64,000 nucleotides of DNA from Chrysopilus asiliformis (GCA_964034945.1 OZ035962.1:20183530-20247529), one strand, 5' to 3'; counted from the stretch's first letter, positions 10,736 through 24,197 are shown. A program made the numbers and translations. The notes: generated by a model from the letters alone, not told the origin.

Positions 10736-12628
10736 GAAATGGAAAAGTATTTTAATAAATACCTGAACTATACACCATTTAATTTTTTTTATCGTACTAA
10801 CATTTTCCTGATGTGCAAAAACTGCCCAATGCATGCGAATCACGGCAAATGCCAGTGTCGCCATGTTCTTATTTTTTGAAATCAAGTTTTACGGCCGCCC
10901 TCCATTACCATGACTTCGGCAACTGCAAAAAAATAGAGACACATTTATGTGAAGATACGTTGACGAGAAAGGGAGATAAGAATCAACTGCAAAAATTTGT
11001 CGGCAACTGCAAGAATAATTTCCCGTTTTTTTATGGCGATTTTATGGCGATTTCTACTACAATCACACATTGTCCCTGTAAGTGAATAGTAAGCACGGAC
11101 ATATTCAAACTGTTATTATAGCGTGATGTCATTTTTCTCCTTCGCATGCAAGCTTTGTTACCATGCCAATTTGAACATTATATTCATAGCATAAGGTTTG
11201 ATATGATTGCTATAAAATTGTAAAACTGGAAGGGATAGCGTTTAACTTGTATTCAGTCATTCCTTTTTAGATCTACATATGTCTATCTTGCTCTAGTTTT
11301 CTGCATTTTTTTGCAGTTACCATGGAGGAAAGCCTTTAAAAAAACTGTTTTTTTAAAAAAATGTATTAGAAGTATCTGTTATAGCTAACGTTAATTTTCC
11401 AAAAGTTAGCAGAAAACTACGATTTTTATAGAACTTACAAAAATTTTTTTTTGTTCTTTTAATATTATCGCCTGTGGCGCATTTTTCAAAACGTTTTTGT
11501 CCACTGCGAATCTTTTTGAAAATTAATTTTACTGGCAACTCATTTTAACTTACAATTGAGGTTTTTTTTGTTATTTTTTTAAAGTTCTAAAAATTTCAGA
11601 AAAAAAAATCTTTTGCAAGGGACCCAATATTGAAAATCTGCACAGCGTCTTGATACGGCTCTGGCTGCCTCATATAGTTTGTGCAATTTTTCAAAAAAAA
11701 AAATTTTAAAGTGAAGCGTTGGTGGCACTTCGTCCTTCTCTGAAGTTCTCCTAAATTTTTGTTCCCCAGAGACAAAGTAACCCATCTATGCACCATCCTT
11801 TTTATCCCGGTGCAATAAATACTATATTTCCCATGTAATTACAATCTACCGACACTCCAGAGTTGTTTTTGATTCCGGAATCACAAACATTCGCATAGTT
11901 AAAATAACCCATAGTTGTTACATTCGTCGGACGGAAAACCGCAAAAATTAAATCACAAATAAAAAACAAACACACACATTTCACCTGATCTCACATATTG
12001 TGAGTTTACAAGGTCGTAACAACCATATTGGTTGTCAAAAACGATAGTAAATGGGGTAACAAAACGTATAATACTTTTATAAAACTTTTATATGATGCCA
12101 TTAGCACCATTTCAAAACCCATTTTACCACAACACTCAAACCTCAAATGGCATCGTAACCCTTACATCCGCCAGCCACTGTGAAGGTATTAAAGGTGATA
12201 CACTGGGTAGTTTGACCAAAGGACATTTCAGAACCTTGTAGAAAGTCAAGCAATGTCGACAGGGGATGACAAGGAGTAAGTCGTAGTCGTAAACAAGACG
12301 ACTGAAACGCGTTGATTTTACGACTAAACAACATCATTACGAGAAAGGGAATTTCTTCTTAAGTAGATACTTAAAATCACTACAACATGGCCTTAGACGT
12401 TGACTTGGGGACTAGCTAATTCTAAGCACAATTTAACTATCTCTAAATATCTTAGTAGAGGGCCGACAACAATGAAATGCCCCATAAATTACGTTCAACA
12501 TGGATGTGTACCTAAAAAAAATCACAGCTACGCCACTGGCATGTCATTCAATCTAAGAAATTCAGATGCCTGTTGAATATGTTTGGCGCACATTCAACAG
12601 ACAATTTAATGCCATTATATTTATTAAA
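10736..12628. other. Unique intergenic stretch
   Basis: No gene was recognised. Several 60-90 codon open frames occur on both strands but none has a domain, signal peptide or splice context. Confidence 0.35.
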
Positions 12629-12663
<35 letters not shown>

Positions 12664-12667
12664 TATT
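12629..12667 (+). repeat. (ATT)n microsatellite
   Basis: About a dozen uninterrupted ATT units, followed by degenerate AATAAT units to 12690. Confidence 0.95.
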
Positions 12668-12994
12668 TTTGTTATTAAGAATAATAATAAAAATGGACAA
12701 TGATAAGCAATCTACCATCAGACATAGTCTTGAGACACATACCAACCTTGACTTAACTTCACTTTACTGCCAGTTGTTCTTAAATAATATAAGTGGAGCT
12801 CTGATTGAGTTATCTTAAGGCGAATTTCCACTGGTAAATAAATACGCGTTTCACAAATGCACCGAGATGGAAAATTTTCTATTCCGACAAATGTGTTAGC
12901 AATAATAGGAACCATTTTCTAGAAAATCACACAAAGTGTTTTACAGAAAAACAAATTTCTTCTGATTGTACTTATTTCCGAATCTCATCTTACT

Positions 12995-13490
12995 TTTATA
13001 CTCTATATGAGAGTCATATATTACTATACAAAACTTAGTATATAGTTTGTAATGCATCGAAATGACACAAAAATGAACTATACACCAGGGTGTTAGGGGT
13101 GACAAAAGATTTTGATTTCCGTATGTCCTTTCGTCTGTATGTCTATCTGTCAGTCTGTCCGTCTGTCTGACTGTTCTTCTGTCTGTCTATCTGTCTGTCC
13201 GCTTGTCAGTCCGTCTATCCCTGAACATCATAACTTTCGAAAGGATTGAGCTAGAGACTTGAAATTGTGTATAGTTACGCTTTTCGTAAATAGTAATGAT
13301 AAGTTCTTGAACTGGAAAAATCGGATAATTTCGTCCCCTCTCCCCCATACAAACGAAAGAGTTTTTCACAATTTTCTCGAAAACGGTGGGCCGTATTGAA
13401 GAATTTATGATGCTAAAATGTGTTTAGAGTGTGATTTTACATAATTTATCCATACATCAAAATCCACTTGGACCACTCGAACGTTTGGTC
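12995..13490 (-). mobile_element. mini-me-like element (family 2), truncated
   Basis: On the + strand it reads from TTTTATACTCTATATGAG through a GTCT/GTCC tract at 13130-13215 to AACTTTCGAAAGGATTGAGC and CCATACATCAAAATCCACTT. The segment near 13243-13262 (GGATTGAGCTAGAGACTTG) is intact, so it serves as the empty-site reference for the foldback insertion at 27261. Confidence 0.65.
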
Positions 13491-15858
13491 TTAAAACTTA
13501 AAAGCACGAATTTATTTTTCGCACACTTGGTCTTAAATACGAGATCTTTCGTCAATTTTAAGTTCAATGCTAGTCCGATGTGTGTCGTGTCGCTTTATTT
13601 CTAATAAATATACTTTTCTTTCTCTCACCAACGGAAAATCCCCATTTACCATTTTAAGCTCAATTTTAAGACCATCTGTTCTCATAGTGGGCTAAGGCAA
13701 TTATGTAGAAGCAACTTTGGTTACAAACATAACCTAGACAGTCTCCTACAAAACTGGAGTGAAAAAAACCTTTACCGGTCGACGAAATATGAATTAAATT
13801 GGACTGTACTGACACCGACTGGAAGTGTTTCTTAAAAGATGATCCAAACTGATTGCATTTAAGCCCCGATTAGTTTATCACGAAATCTTTCGCTCAGTTT
13901 ATTCGTATCGTCCGCGATAGTTGGATTATACTTCTGAAACAGAATATCTTCAAGTCTTTGATCAGAAAAAAAAGTTATTTCAATGAATTTGAAACGTTTT
14001 TAAATCTAAAATTCCTAAGATTCGTGCAATTTCTACAATTTCCACCAAAGTTGTTTCAATTAGGGATGGTGGGTGGTGTCGGTATTTAATTAGCGAAACT
14101 CATTTCTATGTTTTATTTAAGGTTCATGTGCCCATGAACTGGAAATCTTATATACATTTCCCAACAAGTAGTTTTCTTTGTTTTTAAACGGTTTTGACGA
14201 ATGAAATAAGTGCGTGATAATTTTTTTTCGGCTTTTTTTTGCAGTTTTCCATTATAAATTTTCTTTTTTGTGCTACTGTTTTTTTTTTGTATTTTATATA
14301 CATATATATATTTTTGTTTTGTTTAAGGAGTTGCTTATGTGCTCCTGTTTTTGTTACTTGTAGTCACGCAAAACCTTCTACAAGGCTTCATTCTCCTATA
14401 AAAAAAATTTTTGTGGATAATTTAAGACATTTTTGCATTGAAAAGGTTAGTGGCTGACAATATTCACTGGCGGTAGCATCGGAATCAACACTACTGCTGC
14501 TACTGCTGTACTAAACAGCGATATAGTAGAAGCAACATAATAATTATTAATTGATAAAATTTCATCAAGGCGATAATCGCATAATAAAAAGTGTCATCAC
14601 GTTAATAAAAGTAATGAAAAGTGTGAAAATAGAATATTTTTTTTATCAAAAGTAGAGGTTTTTGTCGATAGATAAGTTCTTGCGGAAATTCTCAATTTAC
14701 ACAATTTCAAGGAAAAGTAAATAAAATTTCCGTTAGTGAAATCAAATTGATTTTTTTTTCTCGTTTTTTTTTATATGAAATTATATGGTCAATTTATTGC
14801 TAAGTGCTACTATTTAACGCATATCTTTATATCAAATTGTGTCTGTGAATTATACAAATCACTAACGTCACGACGAACGTTAAACTAAGTAAGTGAAAAT
14901 TCAAGAGGATATACACACAGTGCTGAGTGGTTATAATCAAAGTCAATTCTTTAATAAGTTATATTCATTTTGGCGGATAAATCTAGATCTTTACTGAAGT
15001 TAACAAAAGGAAGCCTACTAGTCATCTATGTGGTTGTTACTGATGTGTGTGTGTGTACTATTATAATAAAAATATCTGTAAAACCTCATGAAAAATATTG
15101 TATATGAATATAATAATAATAATATATTGTGCATGTTACTCAATGACCTCTCGGTCATAACATCGTACAGAGGTTATAGCATAGTAAATTTAATATAGTT
15201 GCTTGGTTCAAGCAATCTGTGTGCATTAATCCAATCAATCTTACCCTCTGTCGCCGGTCGGCTATCTTGTATATCTGTTGGTATCTTAAAATCTGTTAAG
15301 ATCTTTTAACTGAATGTAGTGTAGCGCCCGGTTCGTAAATCCAAGTGTATATATTTATTGAATGAGTAAGTGACCATCATATAATGTTAAATACAAATTG
15401 ACTTGTTGTTTATCACTTCCGGAGCTCTGGTTCGCCTAACGATAAATACAGCGACATAAACGACAATAACAAGTCAAAAAGAAGAAGAAGAAAATATTAA
15501 TAGTTCAAAGAAATTTTCCCAAAAAAAACGTACCTTAATAGAGGCAAAAATTTCGGTCGGTTTATTGGGTGACCAATTTCGGTTGTACGGCCAATTACCG
15601 TGATTACGTCTTTCTTTCGCACGATAGCGATCAAGTGAAAAACTTGAAAGGACAACGACCAAAAACAACTTTGTCTTGGATATTTCAGGATTTCACCCTG
15701 ACGGATTACCAAAAGGATATTTACGAGGAATTTAAGGAAAGTGGCAATTTCGTCGCGGAAAGAATTCATTCATAGAAATAGTGGTCATATCACCACTCAT
15801 CAGTCATCGTCAGGTGCGACATCCAGTCGGAATACCACCTCAAATTCCGGAAGACAAC
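13491..15858 (+). other. Repeat-poor block; possible 5' untranslated exon(s) of the axotactin-like gene
   Basis: This 2.4-kb block lacks the dispersed repeats found on both sides. Its last part ends at a strong splice donor, AGACAAC|GTAAGTTTTG at 15858/15859. A pyrimidine-AG acceptor (ATTTCAG) precedes a less AT-rich segment at about 15690-15858. GTAAGT donors also occur near 14888 and 15366. The axotactin-like start codon at 37700 lies only 24 bases inside an exon, so upstream non-coding exons must exist. This block is one candidate by position and donor quality only. A 68-codon open frame at 15569-15775 is probably chance. Confidence 0.25.
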
Positions 15859-18854
15859 GTAAGTTTTGTTTTATTATAGAATGCTGAATACCCTTCATGT
15901 ACAAATAGGTCAAATAAGAGTCACTTCAGTTCAATTCACGGAAAACTAGATGCTTTGTCGTCTAAAATAGAGTAATTGTATAATAGGGTATAAATACCAA
16001 TAATAGGATAATTGATTAAGTTATTTTGATTTCATGAAACTAAAAGAAATATGAAAAATTCGACCCATCCCTAATTTTTATGTAAAGGGTGGCTATCCAA
16101 AAAAATATGTTACATTTTTAGGGGAGTCTCTAGGGGAGTAAAGAGGGGGAAGGGGTGGTATCGACAAGCCGAAAATTAGCATGTCGTATTTTGTACCAAA
16201 ATAGATACCAAATAGCCCCAGATAAAAAATAAAATAAATATTTTTCTCAGATAAAACAGATAAAAAATAAAATAAATATTTTTATCGCTTTTATTTCTGA
16301 TAAATGACGACAAAAAAAAAATTGTCTTGTTAGTACATTTTTTTTTAAAAAAGCTTTTTTAAAAAAATGTTTTATTCCCTTCTTTATCAATTTTATAACT
16401 CTTTCTATCAATTTTAACCATTATATTAACATAAAAACCATTGATTTTCGGGATAATCGTATTTTTTTAAAATAACAATATATCTCGATTCCGGTTCAAG
16501 ATATCAAGTTCTAGGAACAGGCAAAAGTGTAGGATATTTTGTTTTCTCCAAGTTTTGCTATACTTAACACTACTAAAAAATTGTAATTTCACAGTAAATC
16601 TACTAAAACGAAATTGCAATTTTAAAAAAAAATCCCCCATTTTGGTTATTTCCGCTCAACGGATTTCCACCAAAAGTTGGTAGGATCGTCCAAACAAACC
16701 TGTAAAATTTAATGGCTCTAGCTGTAGTAGTTTTTGAGAAATCTTGTACACAGGCTGACAGATAGAAAGACTTTTTGTAATTATGCTCCAATCGGATCAG
16801 GAATGCTCGGAAAATGTCTTTAGGCAAGATAAAGAAATCGAAATTTTTCATGAATAAAATACTTTATTACACTTCGTATAAGAAAGCCAAAATAGTAAAT
16901 CTAACCACTTTATCCGAAATTAACTAAAATACTTAATTACAATTACAAAATAGTTAATTTCAATAGAAAAAATAGTCAGTTTAACCGCACAAAATAGTAA
17001 ATTTTACTACAAAGTATAGTTAAATTTCTTATGAAAATTGTAGGTTTTGACTATTTTTGTGATTAAAATAACTAGTTTAGTAATGGTCACGGTTCCCCAT
17101 TATAAAATAGTTAAATTTGCTATCTTTTCTCTGCATGTACATCTAATAAATATGAAGCTTCGAGGGTGTTTTGTAAGAAAATATTACTTATTACACGTTT
17201 TTGTTTAATTCTAGTAACCAAAAATGTCTAAATGTTGCAATTTTTAAGCAAAAAACCCCTAGTTTTCCAATTTCGAAGCAAAAAAAAACTCTAGATTGAG
17301 CACACAAGTTAAATAGCAATTTTTTTTATTTTCTCGCATAGATAATGGGTACATTTACCCTAACAACGGAGAAACTGTTTTTCTCCAATCAGTCCTAACC
17401 GAAACGATCTCAAAAGGCCAAAGAAAAGGGGGTAAACACGGTAACTGTCACAGGTCGACCCCGGGAGACTGCCGAAATACTCCTAACAAGTCACCCTGAT
17501 CTACATTACCATTCTAGCTATTGCCATCATTGATTTATGAATAATTCACAAGGGTCGTCGTCGTCGTCATTTTTTCGGTACTGTGAGGAATGTAAGGACG
17601 TCGAAACAGAATTAGAGTTACAGAAACACCCATAAAAGACTCAACTCGGATAAGGTTTTAGTGTCGTGTTGTGTATAGACCTCAAACTTAATATTTTATC
17701 GATTTTATTCTAATGGCATGTTCCAGTATATATCCTAAATGTATGCCATTCGTTACCTTTGCGTTACCTTTGCCTTGGGCATTGCTATTTGGCTTTTGGG
17801 CTAGGTTAATAATTTCAGGTGAACTTCAAAAATCGTTGAATTCCACACAAACGAAACGAAATGTTAAAATCTCAAATACTTATACCATACATAATACCAA
17901 CTATGTGTATTTCAGAATTCAGTTAGTACTACTGATGATGTTTATCCGGAATTTATGCTTTGTACACTTACACATTTTCTGTGCCATGACTAAAAGTTAG
18001 AAAGTTACTTATTTACACGACCACGGCAGGTGATGATAGATTTATGAAGTGCCTGGCCAATGCTATTTTGGCTAGTTTACAACCAAAGGAGAAACTTTTA
18101 CTGTAACTTTATTTCATATTTTCGTCAGTCGGTAACTCATAGTATATTCTAAATAAGAATAACAAGACACTGTTGGAAAAAGTTTTTCTATTTCAAGAAA
18201 TATTATTATGCTTATAGGTACACACACCCATGGCAAACGGTCGATGATTGCACAAATTGTATTTGATTTATGTGGTTGTAACTAGGATAGGTGAACCCAT
18301 TTCGGAAACGTCTACATCAAACTGAGAACTTTATAAATATATAGCATAATATCAAAACAACTACAGCAATGATTTTATATTATTAAAATATTTTTTTTTT
18401 AATTTATTTCACGGTAAATTGTACATACGTTAGCGGAAAAACTTTAATTTTTTCGACTGTAAAACTCCCTATTAATAATAAACTTTTCAAACTCCCACAA
18501 AATAGACGTTAACATATTTCAGCAATTATGGGAAATATTTAATTTCAAAGGGATTTTTTTAAATATCATCAATCTGATAGTTATTTCAAATTTTACAGCA
18601 TCATGTCATGCTATAAAGGAAACAGCACATGACTTTTTTATACAAAATCTACGTTCCTGCGCAATTTACACTATGACCCGACAAAAAAAAATATTAGTTT
18701 TTTAATCGACTAAATTATTCGAGTTTTTTTTTATGTTTCATTTTTTTATTTTACAATTTCAAAATTCCTACACTCAAGTTGAAAATCTGAAATGCGAATG
18801 AATTTTTTAAGCGACTTCCAAAAAGGAAAAGGTTCTCAATTCGACTCGTATGTA
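15859..18854. other. AT-rich intergenic or intronic stretch
   Basis: No gene was recognised. Between about 16880 and 17120 the motif AAAATAGTTAA/AAAATAGTAAA recurs roughly every 25-35 bases, a degenerate local repeat. The rest shows nothing supportable. Confidence 0.35.
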
Positions 18855-19322
18855 TTTTTATACCCATATGGTGAAACCAAAGGGTATATTAAATTTGCCT
18901 TACCGTTTGTAACGCCAAGATCCCGTCAACATACGCAAAAATGAATTACACCAGTGTGTTTAGAATGAAAAAAAAAAATTAATTTTAGATGTCCGTCCGT
19001 CTATCCATCCGTCTGTGGTGCGGATTGTGGGCGCACGGATTAAGCTAGAAACTTGAACGCAGATTCGTTTTTCGTAAAATGCAAGCCTAAGTTCGTTAAT
19101 GGACAAAAATGTACCATTAGGGGGGGGTACCCCCATACAAACGAAAACGTTTTTTGTAAATATCTCAAAAACGGTGCATCTTATCAAAAAAGTGCAAGAA
19201 CAAAAGTGGTTTCTACATAAAACTCCCATACATCAAGATCCGATGGGAATACATTTTAAAAAATCTTGATGAAAAGTTTGACTTCAAAGTGGAATTTTGA
19301 TATAATTGTAGCTTTTGTTATG
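18855..19322 (+). mobile_element. mini-me/DINE-1-like element (family 1), copy B
   Basis: It starts TTTTTATACCCATATGGTG and ends GTAGCTTTTGTTATG. It lacks most of the GTCY core (18988-19016 only) and about 65 bases before the terminal segment, including the hairpin and one subterminal repeat. It is therefore a deleted, older copy. Confidence 0.75.
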
Positions 19323-19449
19323 TTTTTATGTATATTCACGCATGTCTTTTCCTACATACATGTCTTTTTTTTACTAGGTTGACCGATGTTGGTCATTCCA
19401 AAGAGAAAGTTGTATAGAAACTTCCTGGTTGGGTGCCGCAGTCAGTTTC

Positions 19450-19920
19450 CGCCCCGTGGCGCTATATCATCATAACCCCTTTCCTGCGAAATTCTACATC
19501 ACTTGAGATATCGAGCTGAAATTTTATGTGTTATGTTCAGTACAACGCCAGGAAGGTTCTTCTATATATTTCCCCCCTGTTATCTCACCCTTTCAAACCC
19601 CCTCCCCTGCTAGATTCTGCATCGTTTGAGATGTCGAATTGAATTTTTTTGTGATGTGTTCAGTATAACACCAGAAGGACATTTTACGTATTTCCCCCTG
19701 TTCAGCTACCCCCTAAATTCTACATCGTCTGAGATATCGGATTAAATTTTTTTGTATTTTATGTTTTTTGTTTTTTTTTTTTTTGTTTTTTTTTTTTGTT
19801 TTTTTTATGTATTTGTTCTATCTCTTCAAACCCCTTCCTTTTAGTGCTAGATTCTACATTTAGTGATATCGAATTGAAATTTTTTAGATTGTGTTCAGCT
19901 TAACTACAAGCAGAGTTTGG
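19450..19920. repeat. Degenerate ~120-bp tandem repeat
   Basis: About four units share GATTCTACATC..TTGAGATATCGA, then TTCAGTAYAACRCCAG and a CCCCCTG stretch. Units have diverged and the third contains a T-rich expansion at 19760-19806. Confidence 0.6.
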
Positions 19921-22459
19921 AAATGCTCACTCATTATTATTGCTCATGAGTAATTTATTCGACTCGTGAGCAGTGAGCCAAATCTTTAGTCGAAACCTTT
20001 TACTCACGAGTTTTGGAGAATTTCATGAGTACCCATGACCATAAGTTTTTGATAATTTTCAATTGTTCTGAATACATTGAAAATATTGTTAAATCCTTCA
20101 ACCATTCAAAAGGAAAGATGGAAAGGTGACGGAGTCTTTGAAAGGTGGGAGGAGTACAGGAGAGGGAAGAATGGGAGTGTGAAGTGGGGAAGGGGAAGGT
20201 AAAAGGGTAGTAGAACGGTGGTAGGATTCAGGACTAGGAAATGTGTGAAGATGGTAGAAAAGAGTGGTGAGGGAGAAGGGAGACAGAGAAATTTTCCCTC
20301 ACAGTAATTTTTCCGAAATTTAAATATACGCTTAAAACCATTATTGCAATCCAAATCTTTGATGAATTAATCTTTTGAAATTTTCGGAAATTTAAACTTA
20401 ACTGAAGCAATGTCTACCATATAGTAAATGATAAAAGTTTAAATTCCTCTTAGTTGACTGAAGCGTCCTGTGTAAGCATCCTAGCTGCCTCATACAGTAA
20501 AAATTTAAATCTTTTTACATCGTTTTATAGTCTGGCAATGCAGCATAAACTTTTGTGTTTATCTCGTCAAATTAATAACTTTTTATGAGTTTTTGAAACT
20601 CCAATAAATCCTTTGCACTATACAACCATGGCGTTGAAAAACAAGTAGACTAAATAACCAAAAATAATAAAAATTAGATTTTTTTTTTCTTTTCTTTAAC
20701 ATTAATTTAATCAAATTCAACTTTCGGATATACCGAGAGAAAAAAAATGTATGTAAAATTCAGTAACAGTAAATTGTTTGTGTTCAACCTTTTAGTTGAA
20801 TTTCAAACCCTAATTGCCTTAATATTTTTTTAATGTAGTAGGTAATCTATGCCGTAACCAGCCTATATATAATATATAGGTATGTTCAACAAGCAAATTT
20901 CCCTTTAAGAACTCATACAAAAACTCAGACAATTTAAGCGAACATCCTTCTAGAAGGGGTATATATAGAGAGGCATCGAGAGCATTAACAAACTCTCTTT
21001 ATACTACCCGTGAGGACCAGTACTCCGGCGTTTCCCATTACGTTTCACAGCATAACAATAAATCCCGGATGGTTGTTTGATTTCAACAATACTCCTTGTT
21101 ATATTTTCATGTTTAGATACGAGGATGTCATGTGCCGTCACTCGAATTCATCCAGCATCTATTTTGTTATGTTCTGATGATAATCCAAAAAATGTTATAT
21201 TACAGATTCCATAGAAAATATAACTAAAACAAGACGAAGAAGAAAAAGGTAGAGGCTTTTATCTGAACGGTAAATAAATAAATTAAGCCAAAACCCGAGT
21301 CAATGATTAAAGAAGTCAAAGCGGATATTAAATATCTTAAGAAACGCTGTTGGTGGTAGTAGTCGGAAAATCCTCTAATCGAATACTGAAAAGACTGGGC
21401 GCGATCTGGATGTTGAGGTGGATGAAAACGCAAACGTAGACCAACTTCTGTTAAACATTAAATGGTATCCAGCTACAGCCGAAGGCACTTTAAATTACTG
21501 GAAGTCTGTAGTATTATGAGTTTTCCACAGGTCTCAGCTCAAAGGCTGGAAAAAATTGATGAAAGTCCATTATGAATAGGGTAACCATATTTTATTTTTG
21601 TAAATCCGGGACAGATTACAGTGGGAGGAGGGGTTAAGAGGGGGGGGGGGGGTGGTTAGGGGGGGTTAGGGGGGGGAGACGAAGTGTGAATGTTTCGTAA
21701 TACATCGTGAAAGTTTTGTTTTTTGTTTGCGATTTTATGAACAGCATTATAGATGTTTTATGTTTTCAAATTACAAGAAAAATTGCGCCGCAGGCAAAAC
21801 ATTTAAAAACAAACATCGCACAATTGAAAATGATTTAATGAAATAAAAAATAAGCATTCCACAATTGAAAATGATTTTTTCATCAAAACTGCGCCGCAAG
21901 CAAAAATTTGTGGGTTTCGGTGCAGAAACATAGCATTTGTATAAGAAAGTAATGTGCTGTTCACATCAGATTATTTATTGTAAGACATATGTCCGGCGTC
22001 AAAGGCATTTCTTATTAGGAGATTTGGAGAGATTTTCTTTACTGTAGGGTGGATTTGGGCCAAAGATACTCGAATTTCACTAAAATTTTGAAAGAACTAA
22101 CGAATTGCTCGTAAATACCGAGAAGTTGAGTTGAAACCGTAAAACAGGTCTTGTTGAAACCAATATTCATAGAAACAGTTAGACAAGCAAACAAAAAAAA
22201 TGTTGAAGAAAATTTGAAAAATGTTAGCATAAATATAAGTTAGCATAATGTCACGCTAATTTTCGGCCTTGCAAAATAAATGCTTAGAACTTGCAGAACA
22301 AATGATAGGATACATTTTATTGACCTCTCCCCTCTCCTTCGATGTCCTACCCTTGATAACTTTTGAAACGTTTAACCGCTTGCGATGCGGTTTTTACAAT
22401 TACAGAAGTTATCCCTTAGGAAAGATTTTAAGCTAGATTTTAGGCCTAAAATCTAGCTA
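19921..22459. other. Unannotated stretch with purine-rich and G-rich tracts
   Basis: 20108-20290 is strongly purine-biased on the + strand (GGAAGGGGAAGG-type runs). A TATA-like GGGTATATATAGAG lies near 20958, without any gene visible behind it. 21600-21690 holds long G runs, listed separately. The GCGCCGCAAGC motif at 21784 and 21891 recurs at about 61447. No coding gene was recognised. Confidence 0.35.
21626..21678 (+). repeat. G-run tract with TTAGG-like units (G-quadruplex potential)
   Basis: At least four runs of four or more G are separated by short spacers (TTAAGA, TGGTTA, TTA). The spacing fits the usual G-quadruplex pattern on the + strand. Units such as GGTTAGGGGGGG resemble telomere-like repeats but are not regular TTAGG arrays. 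Confidence 0.6.
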
Positions 22460-22464
22460 AACCA

Positions 22465-22810
22465 GCTTCTCGCTTTGTCGCTTTCCAGCCGCCGGTTATA
22501 ATTAACACTAGTATGAATTGTCGCGTCCATAGTGAACCGGCTTCTCGCTTTCATAAGAATCAGCCGGTGTTTACCAGCTTTTACCGGAATCAACTTTTAA
22601 TTCTTGTTAACGCCGGTAACCAGCTTCAAGCCAGTTTTGACAGTTGTTGATGTGAAAGTGCCAGCGTATCTGCAGTACAGGCACGAGATTTACTATGACC
22701 ATCACCCGCTAGAATCAGTACTTATATTCAATAGAATATAAGTACTGGCGTAAATCTCGCCGGAAAGCTGGTGCGCGAGAAAGCGAGAAGCTGGTTCACT
22801 ATGGACGTAC
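22465..22810. mobile_element. MITE-like inverted-repeat element(s)
   Basis: GTCCATAGTGAACCGGCTTC at 22526 is repeated in inverted form at the right end (GAAGCTGGTTCACTATGGAC, ending 22808). A further copy of AACCAGCTTCTCGCTTTG lies just upstream at 22465. The inside has an inverted AGTACTTATATTCAAT / ATAGAATATAAGTACT pair at 22719-22747. Target duplications are not clear, so two overlapping or nested copies are possible. Confidence 0.55.
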
Positions 22811-23189
22811 CCTTAGGCTATATTCTGGAATTCTAAAGGGATTTGGATCCAGTTTTCACCATTAGAGGGGTCAGCTCTCAGAAAAAATTTTCGTCCACTA
22901 ATATTTACCCCCTGCCTTCGGTAAACCCCTCTCCTGCTATCTTCTACAATTCAGAAGGCGTTTGGATCAAGTTTTCTCCGTTGGAGAGGCCATCCATCAA
23001 GGACATTTTTTGCGCACTCAATTTTAATCTTTTACCGTTATCTATACATATAATAAAACTGTAAGGGTGGTAATTTAATTTTAGATCTTCTCAGAAATTT
23101 TAATATACATTTATGTATTTATGTTGTACCAAAAAAAACATTTTCAAAAATTTTCTATTATTAGCAGGCTCTAATTTGAAATTTGCATG

Positions 23190-23354
23190 TATTTTTGTTT
23201 ATTTCTCAGTATAGATAGATAAAATTAACGTGCTATGATTCGTGGCCGAAGGCGTTAGAGGAGTTGGGAGAGGCCGAAGTGGACTGGCATAGGCCAAAGG
23301 CTAACCCATAAGTGGGGGGATGGACCATGAAGCGGTTCGGGGCGCAGCCCCTAG
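23190..23354 (+). mobile_element. Helitron 3'-end fragment
   Basis: It ends GGTTCGGGGCGCAGCCCCTAG followed by T: a GGGGC-GCA-GCCCC hairpin merging into the CTAG terminus typical of Helitrons. The same 3' end, in diverged form, closes the element at 4487-4780. The 5' boundary is approximate. Confidence 0.6.
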
Positions 23355-24054
23355 TAACATTATAAAACAAATTATATAACACTTATTCTTGCTTGCAAAA
23401 ATCTATAATTGTTTTCAGTTTTTATTTCGATTACGATCCGAAATTTTTTTTCACAACAGTTGTAGTTAACCTTGTTTCTATTATGCTTAGATATGTCTTG
23501 CTATATTGCTATTACTTATGTAACAGTTGACACGTGACTTGTTAAAAAAATATTGTTAATTAAGATGCCCTACATATCGAACCTATATAATATTTGATTT
23601 GAATTAACAAAACTATAATTAGCTTCGTTTTCGGTATTACACTTCTATAATTGTTGTAACGCTTTTGCTAGTAGCGATAATTAAGAGATAAATCTTATCA
23701 ACAAAGAAAACAATTTTGTAACAACTAATTAGTGTCTCTATTCGATAAAAAAAAATATATGTGAAGCACTCGTAATTACAAGAATTTTGTTGCCTTAGAA
23801 GAGTATATTTCGCCACAATTAGAGTTTGAGTATTTTCCGACTTTCCAATTTCTCGAGAAATCGGGAATTCATTCGAGAATTCTCGAGAATTTCAAGAAAA
23901 ACGAGAATTTCTAGAAGAACACTTGCATTTTTTTTTCGCTATAATTTTTATTTAGGTAAGAATGTTTTTTTAGTATTATTATTAGCATTCTTCATTCACA
24001 AATACACTGAAAAAAAACTTCCAATTTTTTTCAAATATGAAATACTTTATACCA
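23355..24054. other. AT-rich stretch with TTCGAGAA cluster
   Basis: No gene was recognised. At 23848-23915 TTCGAGAA/TTCTCGAGAA motifs are packed closely, superficially like heat-shock elements (alternating nTTCn and nGAAn). Confidence 0.35.
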
Positions 24055-24197
24055 TTCTTACTTTCCTCTTCTATAGAGGGTAAGTGTTGTATTCATGACG
24101 CAAACCAACTCGAGAACGGAGACCAACCTAAGAAAATCCGATTCAAGTAAAATTATGAGGATGTCCGTGCATTTGTGTATCGGTCTGTCAGGCTGTC

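Noticed and set aside
15569..15775. 68-codon open frame near the possible 5' exon
   Set aside because: It ends in a stop before the strong donor and cannot join exon 1 in frame; more likely untranslated or chance.
20106..20354. Pro/Leu/Phe-rich minus-strand open frame
   Set aside because: Product of a purine-rich strand, low-complexity sequence.
20950..21010. TATA-like GGGTATATATAGAG as a gene promoter
   Set aside because: No coding sequence or splice signals could be supported downstream; the TATA match alone is weak in AT-rich DNA.
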